Positions 44,643 to 53,761 are shown, counted from the first letter of the stretch. The stretch: DNA of 64,000 nt from DASWUZ01 sp036401375 (GCA_036401375.1 DASWVB010000005.1:100540-164539); one strand, 5' to 3'. Program-made: numbers and translations. The notes: generated by a model not told the origin, from the sequence alone.

Positions 44643-45548
44643 ATGGAACTGGTGCAGATCGATGTCGGCCCCAAGCAGCGCGTGCCCAAGCCGGACTGGC
44701 TCAGGGCGCGAGCGCCGGTGGGCGACAACTACCACAACCTCAAAAAGCTCGCGCGGAGCCTTAATCTCCATACCGTGTGCGAATCGGCGCACTGCCCGAA
44801 CATCGGCGAGTGCTGGCAGCACAAGACGGCCACCTTCATGATGCTGGGCAACACCTGTACGCGGCGCTGCGGCTTCTGCGCGGTGCCTAAAGGCAGGCCC
44901 GATCCGATCGACTTCGACGAGCCGCGGCGAGTCGCTGAGGCTATCGCGATTCTAGGTTTGCAGCATGCTGTGATCACCAGCGTGAATCGCGACGACGACA
45001 TCGTGGGTGGCGCTCGCGCCTTCGCCATGGTTATCGAACAGATTCGAGAACAGGCGCCCGGCTGCCAGGTCGAGGTGCTGATCCCCGACTTTCAGGGCAG
45101 GGAAGAGGCGATTCGCATCGTGGTCGAGGCCCGGCCCGAGATCCTCAACCACAACACGGAGAGCGTTCCGCGCCTCTACCGCACTGTCCGGTCCGGAGCG
45201 CGCTACGAGCGCACTCTGCGCCTGCTCGAGTACTCCAAGGAGGTCGACCGGAAGACGGTCACCAAATCCGGCGTGATGGTGGGGCTCGGCGAAGAAACCT
45301 CAGAGCTGCTCGACGTCTTCCGCGATCTGGCATCCGTTGGGACGGATGTGCTGACGGTCGGACAGTACCTGCGCCCCTCGAAGGACCACCTGCCGATGAC
45401 CCGGTACTACCAGCCGGAGGAGTTCGTCTTCCTGCGCGAGGAGGCTCTCAAGATGGGCTTTCGGCACGTGGAGTCGGGGCCCCTGGTGCGCTCCTCCTAT
45501 CACGCCCACGAACAGGCAAACTCGACCGGCGTCACCCTGCTGACGTAA
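44643..45548 (+). CDS. lipA: Lipoyl synthase
   Basis: A radical-SAM enzyme of about 301 aa that inserts two sulfurs into octanoyl-lipoyl-domain. The auxiliary cluster motif C-x4-C-x5-C is CESAHCPNIGEC and the radical-SAM motif C-x3-C-x2-C is CTRRCGFC. The C-terminal RSSYHAHE segment with its conserved Ser is present. The first codons are GTG-ATG (44640, 44643); I take the ATG. The otherwise conserved segment after VITSV is NRDDDIVGGA rather than the more common DRDDLPDGGA. No lipB is adjacent. Confidence 0.97.
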   Translation: MELVQIDVGPKQRVPKPDWLRARAPVGDNYHNLKKLARSLNLHTVCESAHCPNIGECWQHKTATFMMLGNTCTRRCGFCAVPKGRPDPIDFDEPRRVAEAIAILGLQHAVITSVNRDDDIVGGARAFAMVIEQIREQAPGCQVEVLIPDFQGREEAIRIVVEARPEILNHNTESVPRLYRTVRSGARYERTLRLLEYSKEVDRKTVTKSGVMVGLGEETSELLDVFRDLASVGTDVLTVGQYLRPSKDHLPMTRYYQPEEFVFLREEALKMGFRHVESGPLVRSSYHAHEQANSTGVTLLT

Positions 45549-45671
45549 CACAACGCTGTGCAAGCTGGCAGCATTCCCTCAGCCGCCTTAATCGCTGAAA
45601 CTCAAGCGACCTGCTGCGGGATTGAACTGTCACCTTGGGCGAGAGCACCGGGTCGGATGGGACACTCCAGG

Positions 45672-46217
45672 TCAGGCTTGCTCCACCGGCTGTAGCGCCG
45701 GACTGCGAGCCTTGCGGCGCAGGATCGCGGCGGAGAGCAGGGTGATGACCAGCCCCACCGGAAACGGCTCGATGAACGTCATTGCCGCGTTATAGAGCGG
45801 GTTTCTGTACGACTCCTTGAACTTCCTTAGCTCCTCCACCTTTGCCTGGACGGCTGCGGCGCTCGCGCCGGATGCCTTCAGCTGCGCTATAGCCTGGGCG
45901 CCATAGTTATCCATAAAGTGCGGCAGGAACTTGAAATACAAGACCTCCCAGGTCAAAACGTAGAAGATGCACGAGATCAGAGTGATGCAGATGCCAATCG
46001 CAAAAGCTCTCCCGAAGGTGATCTGGCCATCGCTAATATTGTCGCGGTATGACCGGATGCCGAAGAACACCAGCAGGAACGATGCAACGATCGTTGTATA
46101 GCCTACGATCAGGCTTTTGTCGGTGCTGATCTTTTCGAGAAAGGGTACGGTCGAGATCATCATCAGCGACGAAAGAACGCCGGAGATCAGGCCAAACGTG
46201 AGTATCGCCTTTTTCAT
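45672..46217 (-). CDS. DUF4199 family membrane protein
   Basis: About 181 aa from the ATG at 46217, which has GGAGA upstream (the frame is open to 46316). It has four TM segments: LTFGLISGVLSSLMMIST, IVGYTTIVASFLLVFFGI, AFAIGICITLISCIFYVLTWEVLYF and PFPVGLVITLLSAAIL. The DUF4199 pattern includes IVGYTTIVASFLLVFFGIRSYRDN and ITFGRAFAIG. The loop of about 50 residues between TM3 and TM4 is helical and charged (QAKVEELRKFKESY). The function is unknown. It is downstream of a membrane-anchored LuxR regulator, and this pairing is one I know from related genomes. Confidence 0.8.
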   Translation of the reverse strand: MKKAILTFGLISGVLSSLMMISTVPFLEKISTDKSLIVGYTTIVASFLLVFFGIRSYRDNISDGQITFGRAFAIGICITLISCIFYVLTWEVLYFKFLPHFMDNYGAQAIAQLKASGASAAAVQAKVEELRKFKESYRNPLYNAAMTFIEPFPVGLVITLLSAAILRRKARSPALQPVEQA

Positions 46218-46343
46218 CGTGTCTCCAGTGGAGTGAGCAGTCGTATACAGGCCTACGTTACCCCCTTGGGCACGGCCTCTGTCGTCATGCTTTCGGGTGA
46301 TATTGCGGAAAATCATCGGAAATCATCCGATTAGGCGACCCGC

Positions 46344-46784
46344 TCAGGGCAGCAGACCTAATTCTTTGCCGAGCTGAACGGCCTGGGTTCGGCGACGGGC
46401 ACCGAGCTTATCAAAGGCCCGGCTGCAATGCGTCTTCACCGTGTTCTCACTGACAAAAAGCTGCTCGGCGATCTCCCGATTGCTGAGACCCTTGGCCACG
46501 AGTCCGAGGATCTCCAGTTCGCGTGGTGTGATGCCAAGGTCGACGCGTCGCTGCCGGTCAGGGACGAACGGGGACATGGACGGCATCGTCTGGACCACCA
46601 GCTTTGGCTCTTGGCGGGTAATCCGGATTCCGAGCCAGATGCCGAGGCCGGCAAAGATCGAGGCGATGAGCGCCGCATAGATTTCGGCCGAGTGTTCCAG
46701 GACCAGGAAGCGGTATTGGGTCCAACGGAGGAGCGTGACGAGCGCTCCGCCGACGATCCCGAAGATGACGACGTGGCGCTTCAT
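46344..46784 (-). CDS. Membrane-anchored LuxR-type transcriptional regulator
   Basis: A 146-aa protein made of two TM helices (HVVIFGIVGGALVTLLRW, IYAALIASIFAGLGIWLGI) followed by a short linker and a LuxR HTH: LGITPRELEILGLVAKGLSNREIAEQLFVSENTVKTHCSRAFDKLGARRRTQAVQ. There is no receiver domain. The DNA-binding part is therefore tethered to the inner membrane, facing the cytoplasm. It lies 126 bases upstream of DUF4199 on the same strand, so the two membrane proteins may form a sensor/regulator unit. The start has no strong ribosome site. What it senses is unknown. Confidence 0.85.
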   Translation of the reverse strand: MKRHVVIFGIVGGALVTLLRWTQYRFLVLEHSAEIYAALIASIFAGLGIWLGIRITRQEPKLVVQTMPSMSPFVPDRQRRVDLGITPRELEILGLVAKGLSNREIAEQLFVSENTVKTHCSRAFDKLGARRRTQAVQLGKELGLLP

Positions 46785-47031
46785 AAGGTGCAGGGCCGGG
46801 CGTAGACAATCTTACCGCGTTTGGATTTTAGATGCCGCAAACTGCGCACGCAGAGAGTTCCCGCTGGCGCTGGAACTCTCCGCGGGGCGATTTATCCAAA
46901 CGGCGAGTCGTGGCTGTGCTTAAGGCACCAGCACCTTGCAGGAGGATCTAGCAGGAGGGTCTAGATCTTCAGCCCCGCACCTCGACCTCCCGCTACGTAC
47001 CCAACTCGCCTGCTGCTCTGCCTTCAAAGAG
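46785..47031. promoter_or_regulatory. Leader region of luxR-type gene with nested inverted repeats
   Basis: The gap between glnK and the LuxR-type gene. An outer 9-bp repeat (CGTTTGGAT 46818-46826 with ATCCAAACG 46894-46902) encloses an inner 9-bp repeat (GAGAGTTCC 46853-46861 with GGAACTCTC 46872-46880, 10-base loop). Either strand could fold into a two-tier structure. No T tract follows on the minus strand, so a simple glnK terminator is less likely than an operator or leader structure. A short direct repeat GCAGGAGGATCTA/GCAGGAGGGTCTA lies near 46936-46965. Confidence 0.5.
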
Positions 47032-47370
47032 CTAGACGGCAGCAACGCCACGTTCCTGGCTGCGAATGCGGATCGCCTCGTCTACCTTGTAGAGAAAGAT
47101 CTTACCGTCGCCGATCTTGCCCGTGTAGGCGGCGGTCTGGATAGCATCGATCGCGCGCTCGACGATCTCGTCCTTGAGGATCAGCTCGACCTTGATCTTT
47201 GGCAGGAGGTCGACATCGTACTCGCGGCCCTTGTAGACCTCGGTATGCCCCTTCTGACGGCCGTGTCCGCGCACCTCTGAAACTGTCATGCCCTCGACGC
47301 CGAGTTGAATCAGCGCACCCTTCACGGCGTCAAACTTGTTTGGCCGGATGATTGCCTCGAGCTTCATCAT
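47032..47370 (-). CDS. glnK: P-II nitrogen regulatory protein (GlnK type)
   Basis: A 112-aa trimeric signal protein that binds ATP/ADP and 2-oxoglutarate. The start is ATG 47370 (a second ATG follows at 47367). It shows KLEAIIRPNKFDAVKGALIQLGVEGMTVSEVRGHGRQKG. The T-loop EVYKGREYDVDLLPK carries the Tyr that is uridylylated in proteobacteria. The C-loop region TGKIGDGKIFLYKVDEAIRIRSQERG follows. It is downstream of amtB on the same strand, the classic pairing in which GlnK plugs the AmtB pore when nitrogen is plentiful. Confidence 0.96.
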   Translation of the reverse strand: MMKLEAIIRPNKFDAVKGALIQLGVEGMTVSEVRGHGRQKGHTEVYKGREYDVDLLPKIKVELILKDEIVERAIDAIQTAAYTGKIGDGKIFLYKVDEAIRIRSQERGVAAV

Positions 47371-47476
47371 TGGAAGTTCCCTTTCCTTGGTATTCGTTAA
47401 ACCGCTGCCGAAGAGGACACGGAGCGCCAGGCCCAAGCGGGCGCTCCGTGCTGCCTTGATCGTTCTCTCCCGGCCG

Positions 47477-49054
47477 CTATCGGACCGAGCCAGTCAGGTC
47501 GGCCGGCATTCCGGAGGGCGCAGCCAGGGCGGAGATCACATACTCCGGATAAGCGGAGATGCCGTGCTCGTGGAGGTCGAGCCCATGGAGTTCACCCTCG
47601 GCCGAGACACGGAGCGTGCCAGTCAGGTTGACGAGCCACATCACAAGCATCGAGATGCTAAAGGTAGACAGCGTGATGATAGCGCTGCCGATGAACTGTG
47701 CCTTCAGGATGGTGAGGCCGCCGTGGTAGAAGAGCCCATTCAGCGCGGCGCTGTTGTCGGGGCCGGTCGGGCCGGTCGCTCCGTATTTGCCGCAGGCGAA
47801 GAGGCCTAGCGAGAGCGTTCCCCAGATACCGGCGAAGCCGTGGACCGGCACCGCGCCGATCGGGTCATCGATGCGCAGCCATTCCAAGAGCTCGACGCCC
47901 ATGACTACGATTACGCCTGCCACCCCGCCAAGGATGATTGCGCCCGTTGGACTCACCCAGTAGCACGGGCAGGTGATGGCCACGAGGCCAGCGAGAAAGC
48001 CGTTGACCGTGAAGCCGACGTCCCACTTCTTGCTGAACATGTAGGCGTAAGCCATCGCGGTCAGGCCGGCGGCGCAGGCAGCCAGGGTGGTGTTGGTGGC
48101 GACCCGGCCGATGCCGACGAAGTCCATCGCGGAGAGCGTCGATCCGGGATTGAAGCCGTACCAGCCAAACCAGAGCAGCAGTCCGCCGGACGCAGCGATG
48201 GTGAGGTCGTGGGGCAGCATTGGAGCTCCACCGTCGCGCTTGAATCGGCGACCGAGGCGCGGACCGAGCACGATCGATCCGGCGAGGGCCACCATTCCTC
48301 CGATGGTGTGAACCACGGTGGAACCGGCAAAGTCGTGGAAGGGCTGGCCAAGGTTCGGGAGCCAGCCGCCGGGTGCACCCATGGTCGCAAGAAAGCCGTC
48401 CGGGCCCCATGCCCAGTGGCCAATGATCGGGTAGATGAAGCCCGATACGCAGACGGAGTAGAGCAGGTCGCCAACGAAGCCGGTGCGCCCGATCATCGCG
48501 CCCGAGGTGATGGTTGAGCAGGTGTCGGCGAAGGCGAACTGGAAGATCCACACGGCGAGGAAGGCTACACCGGTCGATTCATAAGTGTCCGGCGCGTTCT
48601 GCAGGAAGAACCAGTGGTATCCGATGAAGCCGTTGCCGTGGCTGAACATGAACGCGAAGCCGATGGCATAGAAGAGGATGCCGCAGAGGCAGGTGTCGAC
48701 GATGCACTCCATCAGCACGTTGACGGTCTCGCGCGAGCGGCAGAAGCCAGCCTCGAGCATGGTGAAGCCCACCTGCATAGCGAAGACGAGGAAGGCAGCG
48801 ATCAGGGTCCAGGTGGTGTTGATGGGATTGACGGCGTCCGATGCCTTCATCACTACGTCAGCGGCGTGCACCTTGGTGAAGAGCAGTCCCGTGACGACGG
48901 CCATGATGACCAGGGCTGCACCAACTCCGATCAACTTGCCGGCGAGTACGGTCTGGCCGTAACGGCGCCACTGGGGATCGCGCAAACGCTGGACCAGCCG
49001 GGAAAATTTCTGCGAGAGGGTCAGCTTCGGCCCTCGCTGCACAATGGTTGACAT
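47477..49054 (-). CDS. amtB: Ammonium transporter
   Basis: 525 aa from the ATG at 49054 (AGGAG upstream). After a basic N-terminus and a signal-type helix come the 11 Amt/Rh TM helices. Family markers are TWTLIAAFLVFAMQVGFTMLEAGFCR, DFAGSTVVHTIGG with the first pore His, LLWFGWYGFNPGST, and PVHGFAGIWGTLSLGLFA with the second pore His. The C-terminal tail LDLHEHGISAYPEYVI contacts GlnK in known complexes. The N-terminal extension of about 60 residues is longer than in E. coli AmtB. It sits upstream of glnK, and the pair is presumably nitrogen-controlled; I found no good sigma-54 site. Confidence 0.96.
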   Translation of the reverse strand: MSTIVQRGPKLTLSQKFSRLVQRLRDPQWRRYGQTVLAGKLIGVGAALVIMAVVTGLLFTKVHAADVVMKASDAVNPINTTWTLIAAFLVFAMQVGFTMLEAGFCRSRETVNVLMECIVDTCLCGILFYAIGFAFMFSHGNGFIGYHWFFLQNAPDTYESTGVAFLAVWIFQFAFADTCSTITSGAMIGRTGFVGDLLYSVCVSGFIYPIIGHWAWGPDGFLATMGAPGGWLPNLGQPFHDFAGSTVVHTIGGMVALAGSIVLGPRLGRRFKRDGGAPMLPHDLTIAASGGLLLWFGWYGFNPGSTLSAMDFVGIGRVATNTTLAACAAGLTAMAYAYMFSKKWDVGFTVNGFLAGLVAITCPCYWVSPTGAIILGGVAGVIVVMGVELLEWLRIDDPIGAVPVHGFAGIWGTLSLGLFACGKYGATGPTGPDNSAALNGLFYHGGLTILKAQFIGSAIITLSTFSISMLVMWLVNLTGTLRVSAEGELHGLDLHEHGISAYPEYVISALAAPSGMPADLTGSVR

Positions 49055-49386
49055 TATGTAGCTCCTTTTTTGAGTTATGTGTCGTTGCACTGCAAACGCG
49101 GTACGGCAAAATTTTCCGACGAAGTGCCGGCGGCAGAGCGACGCGAGATTGGAGGAACCTGATGCTGCCTCGCACAGCAGACCATGGTGCGTCACCAAGG
49201 CTGGAAGCAGACCTTTATGTATTCCTGCTTATCTCTTTACGAAATCCTTATGGCAACGTAATCGCATTATGCTTGGCGCAACGAGAAATAATGCCGGTAG
49301 CAGAGATTTTTATCCGCCGTATAAAGTAGAGTCGCCCTCGACGGTAGCGAGCTTCCCGCGGCACGCGCTGCTAAAATCGAGGCTCT
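49055..49386. promoter_or_regulatory. Divergent promoter region amtB/gatB
   Basis: 332 bases between divergent amtB and gatB. The part nearest gatB (49210-49330) is A/T-richer than its surroundings. I looked for a sigma-54 promoter for amtB and found no match with both GG and GC elements. No RNA structure is evident. Confidence 0.4.
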
Positions 49387-50859
49387 ATGGCAACGACAGT
49401 CAGCATTGCGCCTGAGGTGATGGCGCGGTATGAGCCGGTGATCGGGCTTGAAGTTCACGTGCAGTTGTTGACGGAGACGAAGGCCTTTTGCGGGTGCTCT
49501 TCGCGGTTTGGGTCGGCGCCGAATACGAATATCTGTCCCGTATGTCTTGGGCTGCCGGGAGCGTTGCCGGTTTTGAATGCGCGGGCGGTGGAGTTTGCGG
49601 TGCTTGCGGCGATGGCGATCAACTGCGAGATTCGCGAGACTTCGATATTTGCGCGGAAGAACTATTTTTATCCGGATTTGCCGAAGGGTTACCAGATTTC
49701 GCAGTTTGACAGGCCGCTGGCGGAGAACGGCTGGCTCGACGTGCTGACACCGCAGGGTACGAAGCGCATCGGCATCACGCGCCTGCATATGGAAGAGGAC
49801 GCGGGCAAGAGTCTGCATGACGGCCTCCCAGACTCGGCCACGAGGACGTATCTAGATCTGAACCGCTGTGGCACTCCGCTGATCGAGATCGTCAGCGAGC
49901 CGGACATCCGCTCCCCCGACGAGGCCTACGAGTATCTCACCAGGCTGAAGGAGATCCTGCTCTACACCGCGGTGAGCGATTGCAACATGGAAGAGGGCTC
50001 GCTCCGCTGCGACGCCAATGTAAGCGTGCGTCCGCGCGGGCAGGAGAAGTTTGGAACCAAGGCCGAGGTCAAGAATGTAAACAGCTTCCGCTACATCCGC
50101 TCAGCGCTTGAATACGAGATTGAGCGCCAGGTCGAGTTGATCGAGGGCGGCGGCCGGGTCGTGCAGGAGACGCGGCTGTGGAATGCGAATGAGGGTCGCA
50201 CCTACTCCATGCGATCAAAGGAGCAGGCCCACGACTATCGGTATTTTCCTGAGCCGGACCTGCCGCCTCTGATCGTCACTTCGACCACTCGGGAATCCAT
50301 CGCAAAGACGATGCCCGAACTGCCGGAGGCTCGTCGCGCACGCATGGTGTCTGAGTACGGTATCGCCGAGCAGGACGCGCAGGCCTTGACTGCGACTCGC
50401 TCCTTTGCTGACCAGTTTGAGCAGGCAGCCAGGGCGGCAAAGAGCCCGCGGCGCGTGGCTAACCTTGTCCAGAGTGAGCTGATGGGCAGGCTCAAGACGC
50501 TGGGCCTCGAGCTCGAGCAGTCGCCGATCACGATGAAGGGGATCGCAATGGCCGCCGACCTCACAGAGAGCGGGGAGATCTCAAGCAAGCAGGTAAAGCA
50601 GCTCTTCGACGTCGCGTTCGAGCGACGGGAAGATTTTCTGGCGGTCTACGAGCGAGAAAAGCCGCAGCAGATCAGCGACCCTGCTGCGCTCGAGAAGATG
50701 ATCGACGAGATCATCGCCGCTAATCCCAAGCAGGTCGAGCAGTATCGAGCCGGCAAGAAGACCGTGGCAGCGTTCTTCGTAGGACAGGTGATGCGGCTAT
50801 CCAAGGGTCAGGCCAATCCGGCGCTGCTCAACGAGCTGGTCGCAAAGAAGCTCGGCTGA
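49387..50859 (+). CDS. gatB: Aspartyl/glutamyl-tRNA amidotransferase subunit B
   Basis: A 490-aa subunit of GatCAB, which amidates Glu-tRNA(Gln) and Asp-tRNA(Asn). N-terminal markers: YEPVIGLEVHVQLLTETKAFCGCSS, NICPVCLGLPGALPVLN (zinc Cys pairs) and NYFYPDLPKGYQISQFDRPL. Central: EEDAGKSLHD, DLNRCGTPLIEIVSEPDI and SLRCDANVSVRPRG. The C-terminal tail is a YqeY-like helical domain. The first about 110 codons prefer G- and T-ending codons, while the rest prefers C-ending ones, a visible change near 49710. gatA and gatC are not in the window. Confidence 0.97.
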   Translation: MATTVSIAPEVMARYEPVIGLEVHVQLLTETKAFCGCSSRFGSAPNTNICPVCLGLPGALPVLNARAVEFAVLAAMAINCEIRETSIFARKNYFYPDLPKGYQISQFDRPLAENGWLDVLTPQGTKRIGITRLHMEEDAGKSLHDGLPDSATRTYLDLNRCGTPLIEIVSEPDIRSPDEAYEYLTRLKEILLYTAVSDCNMEEGSLRCDANVSVRPRGQEKFGTKAEVKNVNSFRYIRSALEYEIERQVELIEGGGRVVQETRLWNANEGRTYSMRSKEQAHDYRYFPEPDLPPLIVTSTTRESIAKTMPELPEARRARMVSEYGIAEQDAQALTATRSFADQFEQAARAAKSPRRVANLVQSELMGRLKTLGLELEQSPITMKGIAMAADLTESGEISSKQVKQLFDVAFERREDFLAVYEREKPQQISDPAALEKMIDEIIAANPKQVEQYRAGKKTVAAFFVGQVMRLSKGQANPALLNELVAKKLG

Positions 50860-50985
50860 CACCTTCTCGGTCGTACGGAGCTGAGAGTAAACGCCATGCC
50901 GAGCGCAGATCTGGTCGCGCGTCCGGCGCCATTCTAGTGGCGGTGAAAGAGCACACAAATCCACCTTGGTGTACAAAAGACCACC

Positions 50986-52596
50986 TTAGTCGTCGCCCAG
51001 GCTTACCTGCTCAACGTGCAGGATGCCTTCTACTTTGCGGAGGGCTGCCAGCACTGCGGGGCTGGCCTCGGTGTCGATCTGGATGACGGCGAGCGCGTTG
51101 CCCTCAGGTACCGTGTGACGGCCGGCGGCTCGTGCCAGGGCCCGGCCCAGCGCGAAGTTGGCAATGTTGATCTGATGTTCGCCAAGCGTGGTGCCGATGC
51201 GACCGATCACCCCAGGAACGTCGCGGTTGGTGAGGCAGAGCAGGCGCCCATGCAGCGGTGCCTCAACATCGATGCCGTTGAAGCTGAGCAGGCGCGGCGA
51301 GGTGCCGTGCAGCACCGTGGCGCTGGCCGTCGTGTCCCCCGCACGCGTGTGCAGCTTGAGCTTAAGCACGGAGCCGGAGCCGCCCGAAGACGCCTCCTTC
51401 TTCTCCTCGTGGATGCGAATGCCGCGCTCCGCCGCGACCGATGCGGAGTTGATGCGGTTGACCGACTCCGAATGGCCGAGCACGCCCTGGATGGCGGCGT
51501 TGCGGATCAGCTCCGTCTTCCCCTCGGCGATGCGCCCGCTGTAGCTAAGGTGAATGCTCTCGAGGTTGCCCTCCGGTGTGCCTGAAAGGAACTCGCCGAG
51601 CCGCTGCGCCATGCGAATGTACGGTGCCACCTCGACGTACTCCTCGTGGGTGAGTGAAGTGAGGTTGACGGCGTTTTGCACCACGCCGAGCTTGAGATAT
51701 TCGCGCACCTGCAGCGCGATCTGGATGCCGACGGCCTCCTGCGCCTCCGCCGTCGAGCCGGCGATGTGCGGGGTGAGAATCACGTTATCGAGGGCGGCGT
51801 AGGGTGAGTCTTTGGGCGGCTCGACCGTGAAGACATCAAGCGCCGCGCCGGCGACCTGTCCACTCTTAAGCGCGGCGATGAGCGCTTCGTCGATGATGAG
51901 CTCGCCGCGGGCGCAGTTGATGATGCGTACACCCTTTTTCATGATGGCCAGCGAGACGGCGTTGATGATGCCGGCCGTCTGGGGAGTGAGCCCGACATGC
52001 AGGGTAAGGTAGTCGGACTGGCGGAAGAGATCGTCGACGGGCACCAGGCGAATCTCGTTCTCGCGGGCGACGGCCGGCGAGACGTAGGGATCATGCCCGA
52101 TCAGCTCCATGCCAAAGGCGCGGGCGCGGCGGGCGACCTCGAGGCCAACCCGGCCCAGGCCGAGGATGCCGAGCCGCTTGCCTCGCAGCTCTACGCCCTG
52201 AAGGGATTTCTTCTCCCACTGCCCGGCGTGCATGGTGGAGTTGGCGCGGGTGAGCTGGCGGGAGAGCGCCAGCATCTGCGCCAGGGTGAGCTCGGCGACC
52301 GCGACGGCGTTGGCTCCAGGCGTGTTCATGACGACGATGCCGTGGCGGGTGGCAGCGTCGGCGTCAATGTTGTCGACGCCCACTCCAGCGCGCCCGATCA
52401 CGCGCAGCTTGGGTGCGGAGTCGAGAAGCTTTTCGTCGACCTGGACGGCAGAGCGGACTACCAGTGCGTCAGCGTCGGCCAGTTCAGCGGCCAGACCGCT
52501 CTTGATCTGGTCATGGGTTACTACTTGCCAGCCTTCTTCTTTTTGGAACACTGCGAGGGTCGCGGAAGAAACTTTCTCCGCCAAAACAATCTTCAT
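50986..52596 (-). CDS. serA: D-3-phosphoglycerate dehydrogenase
   Basis: The first enzyme of serine synthesis, 536 aa from the ATG at 52596 (GGAA-type site upstream; the frame is open to 52632). The NAD domain shows LGILGLGRVGLEVARRARAFGM. Substrate/catalytic segments are VIGRAGVGVDNID, INCARGELIIDEAL and ILTPHIAGSTAEAQE with the catalytic His. The C-terminal half has the ASB-type intervening domain and a final ACT domain (NRDVPGVIGRIGTTLGEHQINIANFALGR) that may bind serine for feedback control. It converges with gatB. The class V aminotransferase 2 kb upstream may act in the same pathway. Confidence 0.96.
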   Translation of the reverse strand: MKIVLAEKVSSATLAVFQKEEGWQVVTHDQIKSGLAAELADADALVVRSAVQVDEKLLDSAPKLRVIGRAGVGVDNIDADAATRHGIVVMNTPGANAVAVAELTLAQMLALSRQLTRANSTMHAGQWEKKSLQGVELRGKRLGILGLGRVGLEVARRARAFGMELIGHDPYVSPAVARENEIRLVPVDDLFRQSDYLTLHVGLTPQTAGIINAVSLAIMKKGVRIINCARGELIIDEALIAALKSGQVAGAALDVFTVEPPKDSPYAALDNVILTPHIAGSTAEAQEAVGIQIALQVREYLKLGVVQNAVNLTSLTHEEYVEVAPYIRMAQRLGEFLSGTPEGNLESIHLSYSGRIAEGKTELIRNAAIQGVLGHSESVNRINSASVAAERGIRIHEEKKEASSGGSGSVLKLKLHTRAGDTTASATVLHGTSPRLLSFNGIDVEAPLHGRLLCLTNRDVPGVIGRIGTTLGEHQINIANFALGRALARAAGRHTVPEGNALAVIQIDTEASPAVLAALRKVEGILHVEQVSLGDD

Positions 52597-53214
52597 TTTT
52601 CTTCCATTCCTTCTGCGGGTCCGACGGGACACCGCAACCAGTCGCCTCTTCTGCGGTCAACCATCTAGGAGAGTGTAAATGACTCTCAAGAGAGGCCTCA
52701 GTAGTGAGGATTAAGCGGCTTTGAGGATGGGGATCCCCTGAAGTATGCACAGCCGGCAGATCTGATGGCCCTTCTGACGTTTCCAAATTGCAACGAGGGC
52801 GAGCGCCCACCGTCCCTGAGGAAGCCGAAAATGGGTAGAGCACGCGGTTGTTCCCAGCTACCGGCTCGCATTTCCCTAAGGGCAAGGCGTGGTGTACGCC
52901 AGCGGGTGGACAGCCCAGCTGCTTCTCCCCCTCTCTTCAGGGCTTATGGCCCTAATAGAAAGACGTAATAGACGCCTGCCCTCCCCTGGCACACACTAGC
53001 CATGATGCGAAGGTTGTTCTTCATGCGTGCTCTGAGCGGTGCAGAAAAGACTTTACTCCCAGGGGCGTTGCTCCGGCGAGGAACGCACGTCCCGTCCATA
53101 AGCAAGCAAGATGCGAAAAATCGGGCGTACAAAAGGCGATGAGCGTTGCCCAGTTTGCACGACGCCATCTGCATGAACTGAACCCGTAGCTTAAGAACTT
53201 ACCTTATTTGAAGA
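52597..53214. other. Long intergenic region upstream of serA
   Basis: About 620 bases. A 76-codon frame on the minus strand (52944-53174) and a 67-codon frame on the plus strand (52765-52968) have no ribosome site or recognisable protein features. The serA promoter should lie here. The sequence is less C-ending in codon-like composition than the flanks and may be eroded accessory DNA. Confidence 0.4.
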
Positions 53215-53610
53215 ATGGAGCTTACCTTGAGTCAAAGTATAGACATACCCGTCGTGGACCCCGAATATCCCAAGCGGCCTTTTCCTGTATTACCAACTTC
53301 AAAGATTCTGGCGCTTGGCCGATTTACCTCGCCACCTACGCCCGAGCAGCTAAAAACTATTTTTCCCAAGGAGGTGCCCGCTACGCTTCGTCTCCATCTT
53401 GAGGGCAAGATCGAGCAATGGTGGGCTCGTCAGGACCAAAAGGGTCCCGTCTTCCTGGTCAATGCAACTTCGATCGAAGAGGCCCACACGCTGCTCGAGA
53501 AGCTGCCTCTGGGCCAGGCGAAACTCATGGAATTCGACTACATTGAACTGACTCCTCTAACACCCCTTCATATGCTCTTGTCCGAGGGCTGGGCCAATGG
53601 CGCCGGATGA
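53215..53610 (+). CDS. YCII/muconolactone-isomerase-like small protein
   Basis: A 131-aa protein. The second half, PVFLVNATSIEEAHTLLEKLPLGQAKLMEFDYIELTPLTPLHMLL, has the pattern of ferredoxin-like YCII or ABM domains, in which a strand, a helix beginning with EEA, and LPL followed by a hydrophobic strand recur. The N-terminus begins with an unrelated Pro-rich leader (DIPVVDPEYPKRPFPVLPTSK). A function in small-molecule binding or dimeric oxidoreductase-like chemistry is possible. The ribosome site is weak. It sits in the accessory-looking stretch between serA and the class V aminotransferase. Confidence 0.6.
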   Translation: MELTLSQSIDIPVVDPEYPKRPFPVLPTSKILALGRFTSPPTPEQLKTIFPKEVPATLRLHLEGKIEQWWARQDQKGPVFLVNATSIEEAHTLLEKLPLGQAKLMEFDYIELTPLTPLHMLLSEGWANGAG

Positions 53611-53761
53611 CGCCGGATGCTAATTCTCAAAGTACTGGCCGACCCACGGCAGAAAAAAGCCTTGCGCGGATCGAGAATTCTCGTCGCATTATAAGAATCC
53701 GCAAGCCCGCAGCTCTGGCGCCGGCCTCTATAGAGGCAAATCAAGCTAATACGGAGGTTTC

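Noticed and set aside
49055..49140. Possible sigma-54 promoter for amtB (TTGCCGTACCGCGTTTGCA on the minus strand)
   Set aside because: The TTGC half resembles the -12 element, but the essential GG of the -24 element is absent.
52944..53174. 76-codon minus-strand frame
   Set aside because: It has no ribosome site and no recognised features; the region looks non-coding.
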